Source: an uncultured Clostridia bacterium (GTDB lineage Bacteria > Bacillota > Clostridia > Christensenellales > Borkfalkiaceae). Taken from it: DNA of 10,689 nt. A model generated the notes under the pieces. The model did no database searches and was not told the origin of the DNA. It was given only the letters and a program-made list of their open reading frames with translations. The translations under genes were made by a program, and so were the position numbers. Shown here piece after piece: positions 1-6,457 of this stretch (the stretch's first letter is position 1; each line of letters opens with the position of its first letter). The DNA is taken from the NCBI GenBank assembly GCA_937915565.1, contig CALDMH010000013.1, forward strand, positions 1 to 10,689. The letters run 5' to 3'.

Positions 1-375
1 TATATGCTCGAAGCCGTTAAAATCGTCCTCGGCGTTGAAGCAAATCCCCGCCTCGGTCGTGTTGGAAACGATTATTTTCAAATCCCTGTCTTTCGCGAGC
101 GAAAGATATTTCGCAAAATCCTCGAAAGGCGAAATAACGGAGCTTAAAACGTCGATTTTATAAACGTCCTCAACCTCTTTTCCGTCCTTAACGCCGCGCA
201 AAACGATATGATATTCGTTATTTTGCGCCTTAAATTTTTCAAGCGAGCCGAACGGTATGGGCTTTACTATATCCACCGAATATTCGCCCGCGCCCTCTCT
301 ATTAAGCGTATCGAAATACGCGTCCGCAAAGGTCCTTAAAAAATTCCCCTCGCCAAACTGCAAAACCTTTATCAT
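1..375 (-). CDS. uxaB: Tagaturonate reductase (altronate oxidoreductase), C-terminus cut by window edge
   Basis: Only the first 125 codons are in the window; the gene continues past position 1. The protein begins MIKVLQFGEGNFLRTFADAY, the nucleotide-binding start typical of the polyol/uronate dehydrogenase family. It then shows KPIPFGS, a YHIVLRG strand, and SNTTEAGI near residue 105, which are hallmarks of UxaB rather than mannitol dehydrogenase. UxaB reduces D-tagaturonate to D-altronate with NADH in the cytoplasm, the second step of the galacturonate isomerase pathway. The ATG at 373-375 lies one nucleotide after the TGA of the upstream GH2 gene. It is preceded by a GGAGG site (382-386) with a 6-nt spacer, so the two genes are one transcript and probably translationally coupled. 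Fructuronate reductase (UxuB) is the main alternative; the N-terminal motifs favour UxaB. Confidence 0.85.
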   Translation of the reverse strand, partial: MIKVLQFGEGNFLRTFADAYFDTLNREGAGEYSVDIVKPIPFGSLEKFKAQNNEYHIVLRGVKDGKEVEDVYKIDVLSSVISPFEDFAKYLSLAKDRDLKIIVSNTTEAGICFNAEDDFNGFEHI

Positions 376-376
376 A

Positions 377-3256
377 TCACGCCTCCACACGATATTCTAC
401 GGAATAATATCCGTCCTCTAAATTAACCTCGAACGGTTCGAGGTCGAAAGTAAACGCCGTTGCCTTAACGGCAATCTTCTTTTTGCAAACGACATCGCCC
501 GATTGATTTTTTATCACTATCCCGACGCTATAAGTCTTTCCCTTTTCCGCGCCGGTTATCGCAGGCTCGCAAACGTATCCGCCGTTATATACTGCGCCGA
601 CTTTTTTATCGAAGCAAATCGTATCGGCAAAGCCCTCTTTGAGAGCGTAAAACGCCTGCTTTTTATAACCGTAAAAATCGATGGGCGGCTTTATATAGCT
701 TCCGTCGTTCGCCCCGCCCGTAAGACAGCACCACGTAAGCCCGTCCGCAGCGAGATAGCGCATATATTTAACGACGTTATACGCGCAAAACGCCTGATAC
801 GCCTGGCTTAACCTGAAATTAAGTTTATCGTAAGCCTCGCCGAACGCGCGTTTTTCGTCCGCAAGTTCGTAAGAATCGTCCTTATGATAGCTCTCGGCTT
901 CCCTCGTGCGGTTATCCTGTCTGCCGATAACGGCAAACTCCGAAATAATATACGCGTGGTCTTTGCTTTCAAAAAGCGCAGGTTGCGATTTCCAACCCTG
1001 TTCCCTGAAAACGTCCCATTTCCCGCCGTAACCGAGCAAAATTTCGTAGTTATGCGAGCTTCTCACAACCTTTTCGCTCTTCCAGCCGAACGAACTTTCG
1101 CAAGGCTCGAAGTCCTGATTGAACTTTCCGTCGTCCTGATAATAAAATCCCTTGTTTCCGTAAAGTCCCCCGCCGTAATAAAGATGCGAACAGGGGCAAA
1201 TAAACCTCGTATCGTCCGTCGCCTGAACGGTTTTAACGAACTCGTCGTACATTTTATCAAGTACGGCGCGCGAAGAATGAAACTCGTTGCTTCCCTCCCA
1301 CGTTATTATGCTCGGGTGGTTTATAACCTCTTTCATCTGCTCCGCGTAAATTTTGCCCGCCAGCCAGCCGTTTTTCACGTCAATCGTTTCGGCGGAATCG
1401 ATTAAACGCGTCGTCCAGATATTCATTAAGCCCAAACGGTCGCACACCTCGGCATATCTCGGGTCGTTGTTGCCGTAACCTAACATATGAAACCGCGCAA
1501 CGTTGCCGTTTAACGCTTTCGTCATCGCCGCCTGCCACACGATTTCTTCGAGCGTAGGGCAAATATGCGACAAAACTATATTTTCGTAAGGCGGCAAAAA
1601 TTGCATCCACAATGCGCCGTTTAGCAAAATTTTCTTGCCGTTTAATAATATATCCCCGTTTTTTTGTTCGATTGTCCTGAATCCCGTTTCCGTTATTTCG
1701 TCGTTCACAGGCTTACCGTCGTCGATAAGTTCTGCCCGAACGGTATATAAAACGGGTTTTTCACACGCCCATAAATCCGCGTCGAACTCCGTTTCCGCTT
1801 CAAAATTTTCCGTTCCGTCGCCGTCGAAAATCACTTCTTCTCCGCAACAAACGGTTTTCTCGCTTTTGGTTCTCTCGCTTTTGCAACGAACGAATTTCGC
1901 TTCGCAAGGCGATTTGGCGAGATAGATTTTCGTTTTCAAACCTCTTTTAAAGTTTACGGTTTTAAACGATATTTTCGCCTTTACCCTCTTTTCCGAAATG
2001 CCGACGGTTTTCACAACCAAATCGCGGATATGCGATTCGGGAAGAAAATCTATATAAATACCTCTCGCAAGCCAAGCGATATACGGGTCTTCGTTCCTGT
2101 GCCAAGAGTAATTTATCTCGGGCGCGCGGGGAAAAACGAGCAGTTTCAATTCGTTTTCGCCCTTTTTCAAAAACCCCGTTATATCCGTTTCGCTCTTTAA
2201 AAACCCGTCCGTTTTAAACGCGAAGTTTCCGTTTACATAGACCTCGCCGCAAGGGTCGAGCGAGCCGATATTCAAAATCGCCCTTCCACCGTCGTAAGTA
2301 AACTTTTTCGTAAGTTCTACGATTTTATCTTTATTTTTCGCCCCGCCGATTTTAAAAGGAAGTTTAACGTTTCCGAGATTTTGTTTTTTCTCTTCTTTCG
2401 GTTCGGCGGTTGTAAAGAAATTCGTTATAGTTTTTCCGTCGGCAGTAAGGCTTTCGGGCTTGAAACTCCACTTGCAAACGGGGTGCATTCCGCCCGAAAT
2501 AAATAGCGTGTCGGGCGTCGCTTTGTTCGTAAGTTCAAATTTTCCCGCAGGGTTTCCGTTTAACTTCACCTCGTAAAAGTCCCCGTATAAGTCGATTATC
2601 ACCCCGTTTCGCTCGTTAACGTTAAAATCACCGAGCTTGAAATTTTTGTGGTGATAAGGGTCGGGCAAGCCGACTCTCGCATAAATTTCGCCGTTGCGAT
2701 AAATCTGCAATTTCAAAATTTCCGCCACGCCGCGCCGCAGTTCTATTATTCGCCCCGTGTCCGTCGTGAGCGGAATTACCTTTTCACGCCTTTTCTCTTC
2801 GTCGATATATTCCTCGGGAAGAACGAACGAAAAAGCGAAAGAAGTCATTTTCTCGCAATTAAATTCGCATTTCGCACAAGGCACGGGCGGAATTATGCCG
2901 TCCGAAAAAACGAGTTCGCCGCTTTCTTCCGAAACGTTTTGATAAAATTGCCAACCGGGAAAATTTTCGGGCTTTTCGTAAATTTTCGCCATCATTTCGT
3001 CAAAAACGGCTCTTTTTCTTATTTTATGAACGATTTTGTAGCTCAAAGCGGCAGTGAGTTTCTTCGTTTCTTCGTCCGAAACGGCTTTTTCGGGCGTACC
3101 CGCCCCGTTTTTCTCGTCCAGAAAATCCGAATAGGCTTTGAGAAACTCTATCCTTTCTTCGGGAGAAAGACATTCGCCGTTTGCCGCCGAAAAATCTCCG
3201 TGTTTATATTTAAAATTCTTGTCTATCTTAAAAAAATCGTAAAAATTGTTTCCCAT
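377..3256 (-). CDS. GH2-family glycoside hydrolase with extra N-terminal region (959 aa)
   Basis: Retaining exo-glycosidase of the GH2 clan, substrate not identified. The first ~130 residues are not recognised. Residues ~135-270 look like a beta-rich concanavalin/LamG-like domain. Residues ~315-405 resemble the GH2 jelly-roll sugar-binding domain (for example ARGIYIDFLP), followed by an Ig-like domain to ~530 and a TIM-barrel with LLNGALW near 545. The likely acid/base is E658 in ITWEGSNEF and the likely nucleophile is E773 in YIISEFAVIG. There is no signal peptide or membrane segment, so it is probably cytoplasmic. The ATG at 3254-3256 follows an AGGCGG-like site with a spacer of about 9 nt. 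It is first in an operon with uxaB, which makes a uronate-releasing activity (GH2 includes beta-glucuronidases) worth considering, but beta-galactosidase or beta-mannosidase activity is equally possible. Confidence 0.8.
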   Translation of the reverse strand: MGNNFYDFFKIDKNFKYKHGDFSAANGECLSPEERIEFLKAYSDFLDEKNGAGTPEKAVSDEETKKLTAALSYKIVHKIRKRAVFDEMMAKIYEKPENFPGWQFYQNVSEESGELVFSDGIIPPVPCAKCEFNCEKMTSFAFSFVLPEEYIDEEKRREKVIPLTTDTGRIIELRRGVAEILKLQIYRNGEIYARVGLPDPYHHKNFKLGDFNVNERNGVIIDLYGDFYEVKLNGNPAGKFELTNKATPDTLFISGGMHPVCKWSFKPESLTADGKTITNFFTTAEPKEEKKQNLGNVKLPFKIGGAKNKDKIVELTKKFTYDGGRAILNIGSLDPCGEVYVNGNFAFKTDGFLKSETDITGFLKKGENELKLLVFPRAPEINYSWHRNEDPYIAWLARGIYIDFLPESHIRDLVVKTVGISEKRVKAKISFKTVNFKRGLKTKIYLAKSPCEAKFVRCKSERTKSEKTVCCGEEVIFDGDGTENFEAETEFDADLWACEKPVLYTVRAELIDDGKPVNDEITETGFRTIEQKNGDILLNGKKILLNGALWMQFLPPYENIVLSHICPTLEEIVWQAAMTKALNGNVARFHMLGYGNNDPRYAEVCDRLGLMNIWTTRLIDSAETIDVKNGWLAGKIYAEQMKEVINHPSIITWEGSNEFHSSRAVLDKMYDEFVKTVQATDDTRFICPCSHLYYGGGLYGNKGFYYQDDGKFNQDFEPCESSFGWKSEKVVRSSHNYEILLGYGGKWDVFREQGWKSQPALFESKDHAYIISEFAVIGRQDNRTREAESYHKDDSYELADEKRAFGEAYDKLNFRLSQAYQAFCAYNVVKYMRYLAADGLTWCCLTGGANDGSYIKPPIDFYGYKKQAFYALKEGFADTICFDKKVGAVYNGGYVCEPAITGAEKGKTYSVGIVIKNQSGDVVCKKKIAVKATAFTFDLEPFEVNLEDGYYSVEYRVEA

Positions 3257-3345
3257 TAAACATTCCCGCCTTACGGAGGCCGAAAACGATACGACAACCG
3301 CTCGTTTCGTTTGCTTTTTCCTGCGTTTTATAGTAAAATCATCGT
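3257..3345. promoter_or_regulatory. Divergent promoter region between GH2/uxaB and the AraC-type gene
   Basis: This 89-bp gap must hold the start signals for both directions. On the plus strand TATAGT (3329-3334) is a good -10 candidate with a poor -35 (TTCGTT at 3306, 17-bp spacer). On the minus strand the same AT-rich stretch reads TATAAA, so the two -10 elements would overlap. An imperfect inverted repeat, CGAAAACGA (3281-3289) and TCGTTTCG (3302-3309), lies between the minus-strand -10 and the GH2 start and could be an operator or a leader hairpin. All of this is pattern reading; no site is proven. Confidence 0.4.
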
Positions 3346-3886
3346 ATGTTTTATAGATTTACGCTCCCTGCGGACTATTCCAAACAAATATTCACCGATA
3401 AGATAAAAGCCGTTTCATACACGGAATTTGAAAACGAACCCTCGCTCGTTCATTCGCACAAAAACGTCACCGAGGTGATTTTCGTTAAGTCCGGCGAAGG
3501 CTCGATTGCTTATCGCGACATCGAAACGGAGATAAAACCGAACACGATTTATTTCGTCAACCCGAACACCGACCACACCGAAATATCGAAAAGCAATTTA
3601 AGCTATTTCGTCGTTCATTTAAGCGATTTCGTCGTGTCCGACAAGGATAAAATTCCTATAAAGTCACTCGAAGTCGGGCAAAAGGAATACCGCGAAATTA
3701 TCGGTTTGTTAAGCCTTGCTATGGACGAAATAAAATCGCCGAAAAACACGGCTTTTAAACTCCTCTTATTCCGTTTCTCAAATCGCTTCTATGTGCGGCT
3801 TCGCCTCGTTTGCCTATTTTTCAAAGGAATTCAAAAAAAACCGCGGCTTATCGCCGTCCGCTTTCCGAGAAAGCAATTCGCGATAA
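3346..3886 (+). pseudogene. AraC-family transcriptional regulator, internally deleted and frameshifted
   Basis: Residues 1 to ~135 form an AraC-type cupin sensor domain: the strand motif VHSHKNVTEVIFVKSGEG carries H36, H38 and E43, and NPNTDH carries H77. An intact relative would then have a helical linker and two helix-turn-helix motifs, about 280 residues in all. Here the starting frame loses similarity after DEIKSPKNTAFK (about 3757). The next frame reads RLLNSSYSVSQIASMCGF and then YFSKEFKKNRGLSPSAF, a clear second helix-turn-helix, and stops at TAA 3884-3886. So the rest of the linker and the first helix-turn-helix (roughly 80-100 residues) are missing and the frame is shifted. Read without the shift, the ORF runs on as nonsense to 4053, overlapping the converging esterase gene. 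It sits divergently next to the GH2/uxaB operon, the usual place for its regulator. As written it should not bind DNA normally. Confidence 0.8.
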
Positions 3887-3903
3887 TTAAAGCATCAAAC
3901 CTT

Positions 3904-3946
3904 AAAAACCCGCCTATAAGTCGATTATCGGCGGTTTTTTATTTTT
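3904..3946. terminator. Probable bidirectional rho-independent terminator
   Basis: CCGCC (3910-3914) pairs with GGCGG (3930-3934). Inside it ATAA (3916-3919) pairs with TTAT (3925-3928) around the loop GTCGA, with one T/C mismatch. The stem is followed by TTTTTT on the plus strand and, read on the minus strand, by GTTTTTAAG. It lies between the converging AraC-type pseudogene and the esterase gene and can serve both. The esterase stop codon (3939-3941) lies inside the plus-strand T-tract. Confidence 0.75.
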
Positions 3947-4979
3947 GCCAAAGCTCGGCCGCCGCTTCTAAAATCGCTTTCCACACAATATCCGTGCACC
4001 ACCAATGTTCCCTCGGCGTTATAACCAACCTGCAATTATTTTCGGCGTTATAACGCCCGTAAATTTTCTCAACGGTTTTATAGCCCTCTTTAACGCCTTC
4101 AATCGGGAAAATATCGTCCTTTTCGCCCGAAATAATCGTAAGCCGGCGAGGGCAAATAAGCTCGGTCAAATCCTGCATCTCGAAATAATTTATCGCGTTG
4201 GGAATCCGGTTACATTCGCAATGCAAAATATCCGGAACCGACTTTTTATACGGGCAAAACGCGCAGGACGGCGCACAAAGTTTAATCCGTTCGTCGTAGC
4301 AGGCGGCGTAATAGGAAGTAGTTCCCCCGCCGCTGTTGCCGGTGATTAAAATTTTATCCGTATCGCATTCGGGGAAAAGCGAAAGCATATCTATCGCGCG
4401 GGAAACGTCCCACACCCTCTCGCCTATAAGCGTTCTGCCCATAGAAATCGCCACGAACGAAGCGAACCAGCAATTCACTTTCGAGCCGCGTTTTGCAAGG
4501 CCCGGTTTTCTTTCGCCCATACCTCTTTGCTCGATTGCGAGCGCAACGTAACCGTTTTCAACGGCTTGCAACGCCATAGACCGCCTTTCAAGCCCGCCGT
4601 CGAAATCCTCGGGGAATTTCGCCACGCCTATGGAATTGTGAAACCCCGAAACGTGCCCTTGAAGCGTTATCGCAACGGGATATTTCCTTTTTTCATCGCC
4701 GTTTTTTGCCTTCGGCGTTAAAAGATAACACGGAACGCGTTCACCCTCCTCACTCGAAAACTCGAATCGAGTGAGAAAATACGTCCCCTTATCCTCCTTA
4801 AAAATTATTTCGAGGTTCGGCTCGCATTTATTGAGCGCGATTTTATCAAGCCCCGTGAGTGAAATAAACTTCTCTTTCAGTTCCCTTCTTCTTGCCTCGT
4901 CGTTCTTTTTTTCGTCGAAAGCAAGCTTCGGAGTTATTTTTTCAAGTAATTTTTCGTGACACAAATCGCCGTTTATCAT
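3939..4979 (-). CDS. Alpha/beta-hydrolase, probable acetyl (xylan) esterase-like carbohydrate esterase
   Basis: A 346-residue alpha/beta-hydrolase. The central fold is visible from VAITLQGHVSG (~102-112, oxyanion region) through ALAIEQRGMGER (~146-157) to the nucleophile elbow ITGNSGGG with S216. The acid is probably D288 or D289 in SGEKDDIFP, and the base H325 in TPREHWW. The pattern resembles large cytoplasmic hydrolases annotated as acetyl xylan esterases or dienelactone-hydrolase-like enzymes, so removal of acetyl groups from a sugar chain is the best guess. No signal peptide is seen. The ATG lies 4 nt after the stop of the upstream GH78-like gene, and only a weak GA-rich site precedes it, which suggests translational coupling. 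If that upstream gene is inactive, this gene may be poorly expressed. The substrate is inferred from context only. Confidence 0.72.
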   Translation of the reverse strand: MINGDLCHEKLLEKITPKLAFDEKKNDEARRRELKEKFISLTGLDKIALNKCEPNLEIIFKEDKGTYFLTRFEFSSEEGERVPCYLLTPKAKNGDEKRKYPVAITLQGHVSGFHNSIGVAKFPEDFDGGLERRSMALQAVENGYVALAIEQRGMGERKPGLAKRGSKVNCWFASFVAISMGRTLIGERVWDVSRAIDMLSLFPECDTDKILITGNSGGGTTSYYAACYDERIKLCAPSCAFCPYKKSVPDILHCECNRIPNAINYFEMQDLTELICPRRLTIISGEKDDIFPIEGVKEGYKTVEKIYGRYNAENNCRLVITPREHWWCTDIVWKAILEAAAELWQK

Positions 4980-4983
4980 AGTT

Positions 4984-6420
4984 TCACTCTTTCACGATTT
5001 CTATTTTTCCGGGAGCTTCGACAGCCGTTTTAACTTTTCCGTCGCCACGCTCCGCTTTTATTTTTAATTTACCGCCGGGCGTTGCAACCGAAAGGCTAAA
5101 CTCATTCAACCCCGCAAGTTCGGGTTTTACCGAAATCGTTCCGCCGCCCGCGCCGATAAATTTAACACCCGCGATTTTTTCGACGATAAACGGAATAACC
5201 CCGCTCGCCCAGCCGTGACATAAACTATGCCTGAAACCGACGTAACAATACTTGCCCTTATCGCCGTGCAAATCCTGTTTGCCGCTTTCGCCAAGGCTAT
5301 ATATCGGGAAGCACTCGTCCTTCCATTTTATATCGAAATCTTCGAAAAACGTCGTCGCGCCCAAGTTTATCATCGCCGAAAAATATTCTTTCAAAATCGT
5401 CAACGCTTCCTTTTTATAGCCTGCGTCGAACAACGCCGAAAAGATGAAATACGCCATAAAAGCGGAAATTCCTTCCGCACCGCCCGCCGTGAGGCTTTCG
5501 GCAAATTCCTTGCTTTTTTCGCCGCCGAACAGCATTTGCAACGCGTTGAGCGACTTTTTATCCGTCAACTTCGTATGGCGTTTTTTCGCTCTTTCAAGGA
5601 TTATCTCGGCTTTTTCGGGGCTTTCGCCCAAGCTTTTCTTCATTTCGGCGATTTTTTCGAGAGTAAACCTTAAAATCGCTTCCACAGCGTAAATATTATC
5701 CGCTCCGCCTTCCGTCGGCCAGTCTATAAAAAAGGGGCGGTTGGTTTTGCTCCCGCTGTAAAGACAAGGATTGAATTTCCCGTCCGCATCCACGCAAGCG
5801 TCCGCCCGAACGAGAAGGTCGTCGATAAAAGGCATATGCTTTTTAAGGAACGAAACGTCGCCCGTGTAACGATAATAAACGGCTATATCCAGCGCAAGCC
5901 ACAACGAATAAGACGGAATATTGTTCGCCCAACCCGTCCGCGCGGCGTTTTCAACGCATATATCGATTGAATTTTTCACGCTTTCGCTATCGCCGTAAAC
6001 GTAAAGGCAGGAAAGAATTTCAACGTAAAGGTCGCCCGCCCAAACGGCTCTGTCGCGCTTTACGCCGTCCCACAAAACGCCGTTTTGCATATTGAGAAAA
6101 ACCGTTCTGTCGGCAACGTTCCAGATTTCGTTTAAAACCTCGTCGTCGGAGCAAAAATCGCCGACGGCCGGAAGCAGACTATGCGTGAACGCCGCCTGAA
6201 TCGATAAAAATCCTATATCCGCGTCGTCGAGATTGTCTATTCTTATAAACCTGAACCCCGTCGAGCCGAGCCTGACCTCGGAAATAACAAATCGTTTGCG
6301 CCCGCCGATAACGAAAAAAGACCTGACGGAAACAACCGAAAGGTCTTTATTATTCAGAATATTGTTTTTAACTGCTCGCTTTTGCCGAAAACCGATTTTT
6401 AAAACCCGCAAGCGGGGCAA
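4984..6420 (-). CDS. GH78 alpha-L-rhamnosidase-like protein, N-terminally truncated (possible pseudogene)
   Basis: The catalytic part of a GH78 (alpha-L-rhamnosidase) protein is clear. It has the signature WDGVKRDRAVWAGD with D118, D123 and D130; FIDWPT (231-236); TTFFEDFD (356-363) with E360 as candidate general base; and SLCHGWASG (399-407). A C-terminal beta-sandwich follows from ~425. Members of this type are commonly well over 600 residues, with one or more N-terminal beta-sandwich domains. Here only the tail of that region (VIGGRKRFVISEVRLGS to GFRFIRI, ~37-61) is left. The ORF opens with TTG at 6418-6420, has no ribosome-binding site, and begins inside a terminator-like hairpin. The first in-frame ATG (6088-6090, residue 111) is just before the catalytic signature. 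I therefore read the first ~25 residues as non-coding sequence and the gene as a 5'-deleted remnant, or as an assembly join. It is followed 4 nt later by the esterase gene. Confidence 0.78.
   Translation of the reverse strand: MPRLRVLKIGFRQKRAVKNNILNNKDLSVVSVRSFFVIGGRKRFVISEVRLGSTGFRFIRIDNLDDADIGFLSIQAAFTHSLLPAVGDFCSDDEVLNEIWNVADRTVFLNMQNGVLWDGVKRDRAVWAGDLYVEILSCLYVYGDSESVKNSIDICVENAARTGWANNIPSYSLWLALDIAVYYRYTGDVSFLKKHMPFIDDLLVRADACVDADGKFNPCLYSGSKTNRPFFIDWPTEGGADNIYAVEAILRFTLEKIAEMKKSLGESPEKAEIILERAKKRHTKLTDKKSLNALQMLFGGEKSKEFAESLTAGGAEGISAFMAYFIFSALFDAGYKKEALTILKEYFSAMINLGATTFFEDFDIKWKDECFPIYSLGESGKQDLHGDKGKYCYVGFRHSLCHGWASGVIPFIVEKIAGVKFIGAGGGTISVKPELAGLNEFSLSVATPGGKLKIKAERGDGKVKTAVEAPGKIEIVKE
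6314..6348 (-). terminator. Terminator-like hairpin at the 5' end of the GH78 fragment
   Basis: Read on the minus strand, AAAGACCT (6348 to 6341) pairs perfectly with AGGTCTTT (6324 to 6317), with CGG/CCG able to pair inside the 16-nt loop. A run of six T follows directly from the last stem bases. This is a good intrinsic terminator shape, yet it overlaps codons that seem to belong to the truncated GH78 gene, so it could also be chance or an attenuator-like structure. Confidence 0.4.
6396..6417 (-). terminator. Short GC-rich hairpin after the amidohydrolase gene
   Basis: On the minus strand CCCGC and GCGGG (6416 to 6405) form a tight hairpin followed by TTTT. It lies about 27 nt after the amidohydrolase stop codon, the expected place for the end of the GH2-Gfo/Idh-amidohydrolase operon. 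The T-tract is short, so it is a modest terminator at best. Confidence 0.45.
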
Positions 6421-6457
6421 TTATCAATCGACTTTAAGCCTTATCAATCGACTTTAA
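6421..6457. repeat. Direct repeat, two 17-bp copies with 20-bp period
   Basis: TTATCAATCGACTTTAA occurs at 6421-6437 and again at 6441-6457, separated by GCC. The copy at 6441-6457 is the end of the amidohydrolase gene (codons for its last residues plus TGA TAA). The other copy lies just after it, between that gene and the truncated GH78 gene. It looks like a recent short tandem duplication or the scar of a join. Confidence 0.9.

Noticed and set aside
884..1405. Plus-strand open frame of 173 codons opposite the GH2 catalytic barrel
   Set aside because: Antisense to the codons for the catalytic motifs; no domain resemblance.
1858..1884. Short direct repeat TCTCGCTTTT in the GH2 gene
   Set aside because: It encodes a Ser/Glu/Lys-rich surface loop (KSERTKSEK). 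Simple codon-level repetition explains it and the reading frame is kept.
2586..2600. 15-bp identity TATAAGTCGATTATC shared with the terminator at 3915-3929
   Set aside because: Within the GH2 gene it encodes an ordinary strand, and in the terminator it is the upper stem and loop. One 15-mer match in a 10-kb window of biased composition is compatible with chance.
2648..3259. Plus-strand open frame of 203 codons opposite the 959-residue GH2 gene
   Set aside because: Antisense shadow of a real gene: low-complexity Phe/Arg composition and no family resemblance.
3887..4053. C-terminal extension of the AraC-type reading frame to 4053
   Set aside because: This frame runs through the terminator and overlaps the converging esterase gene. 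The true HTH reads in the next frame and stops at 3886.
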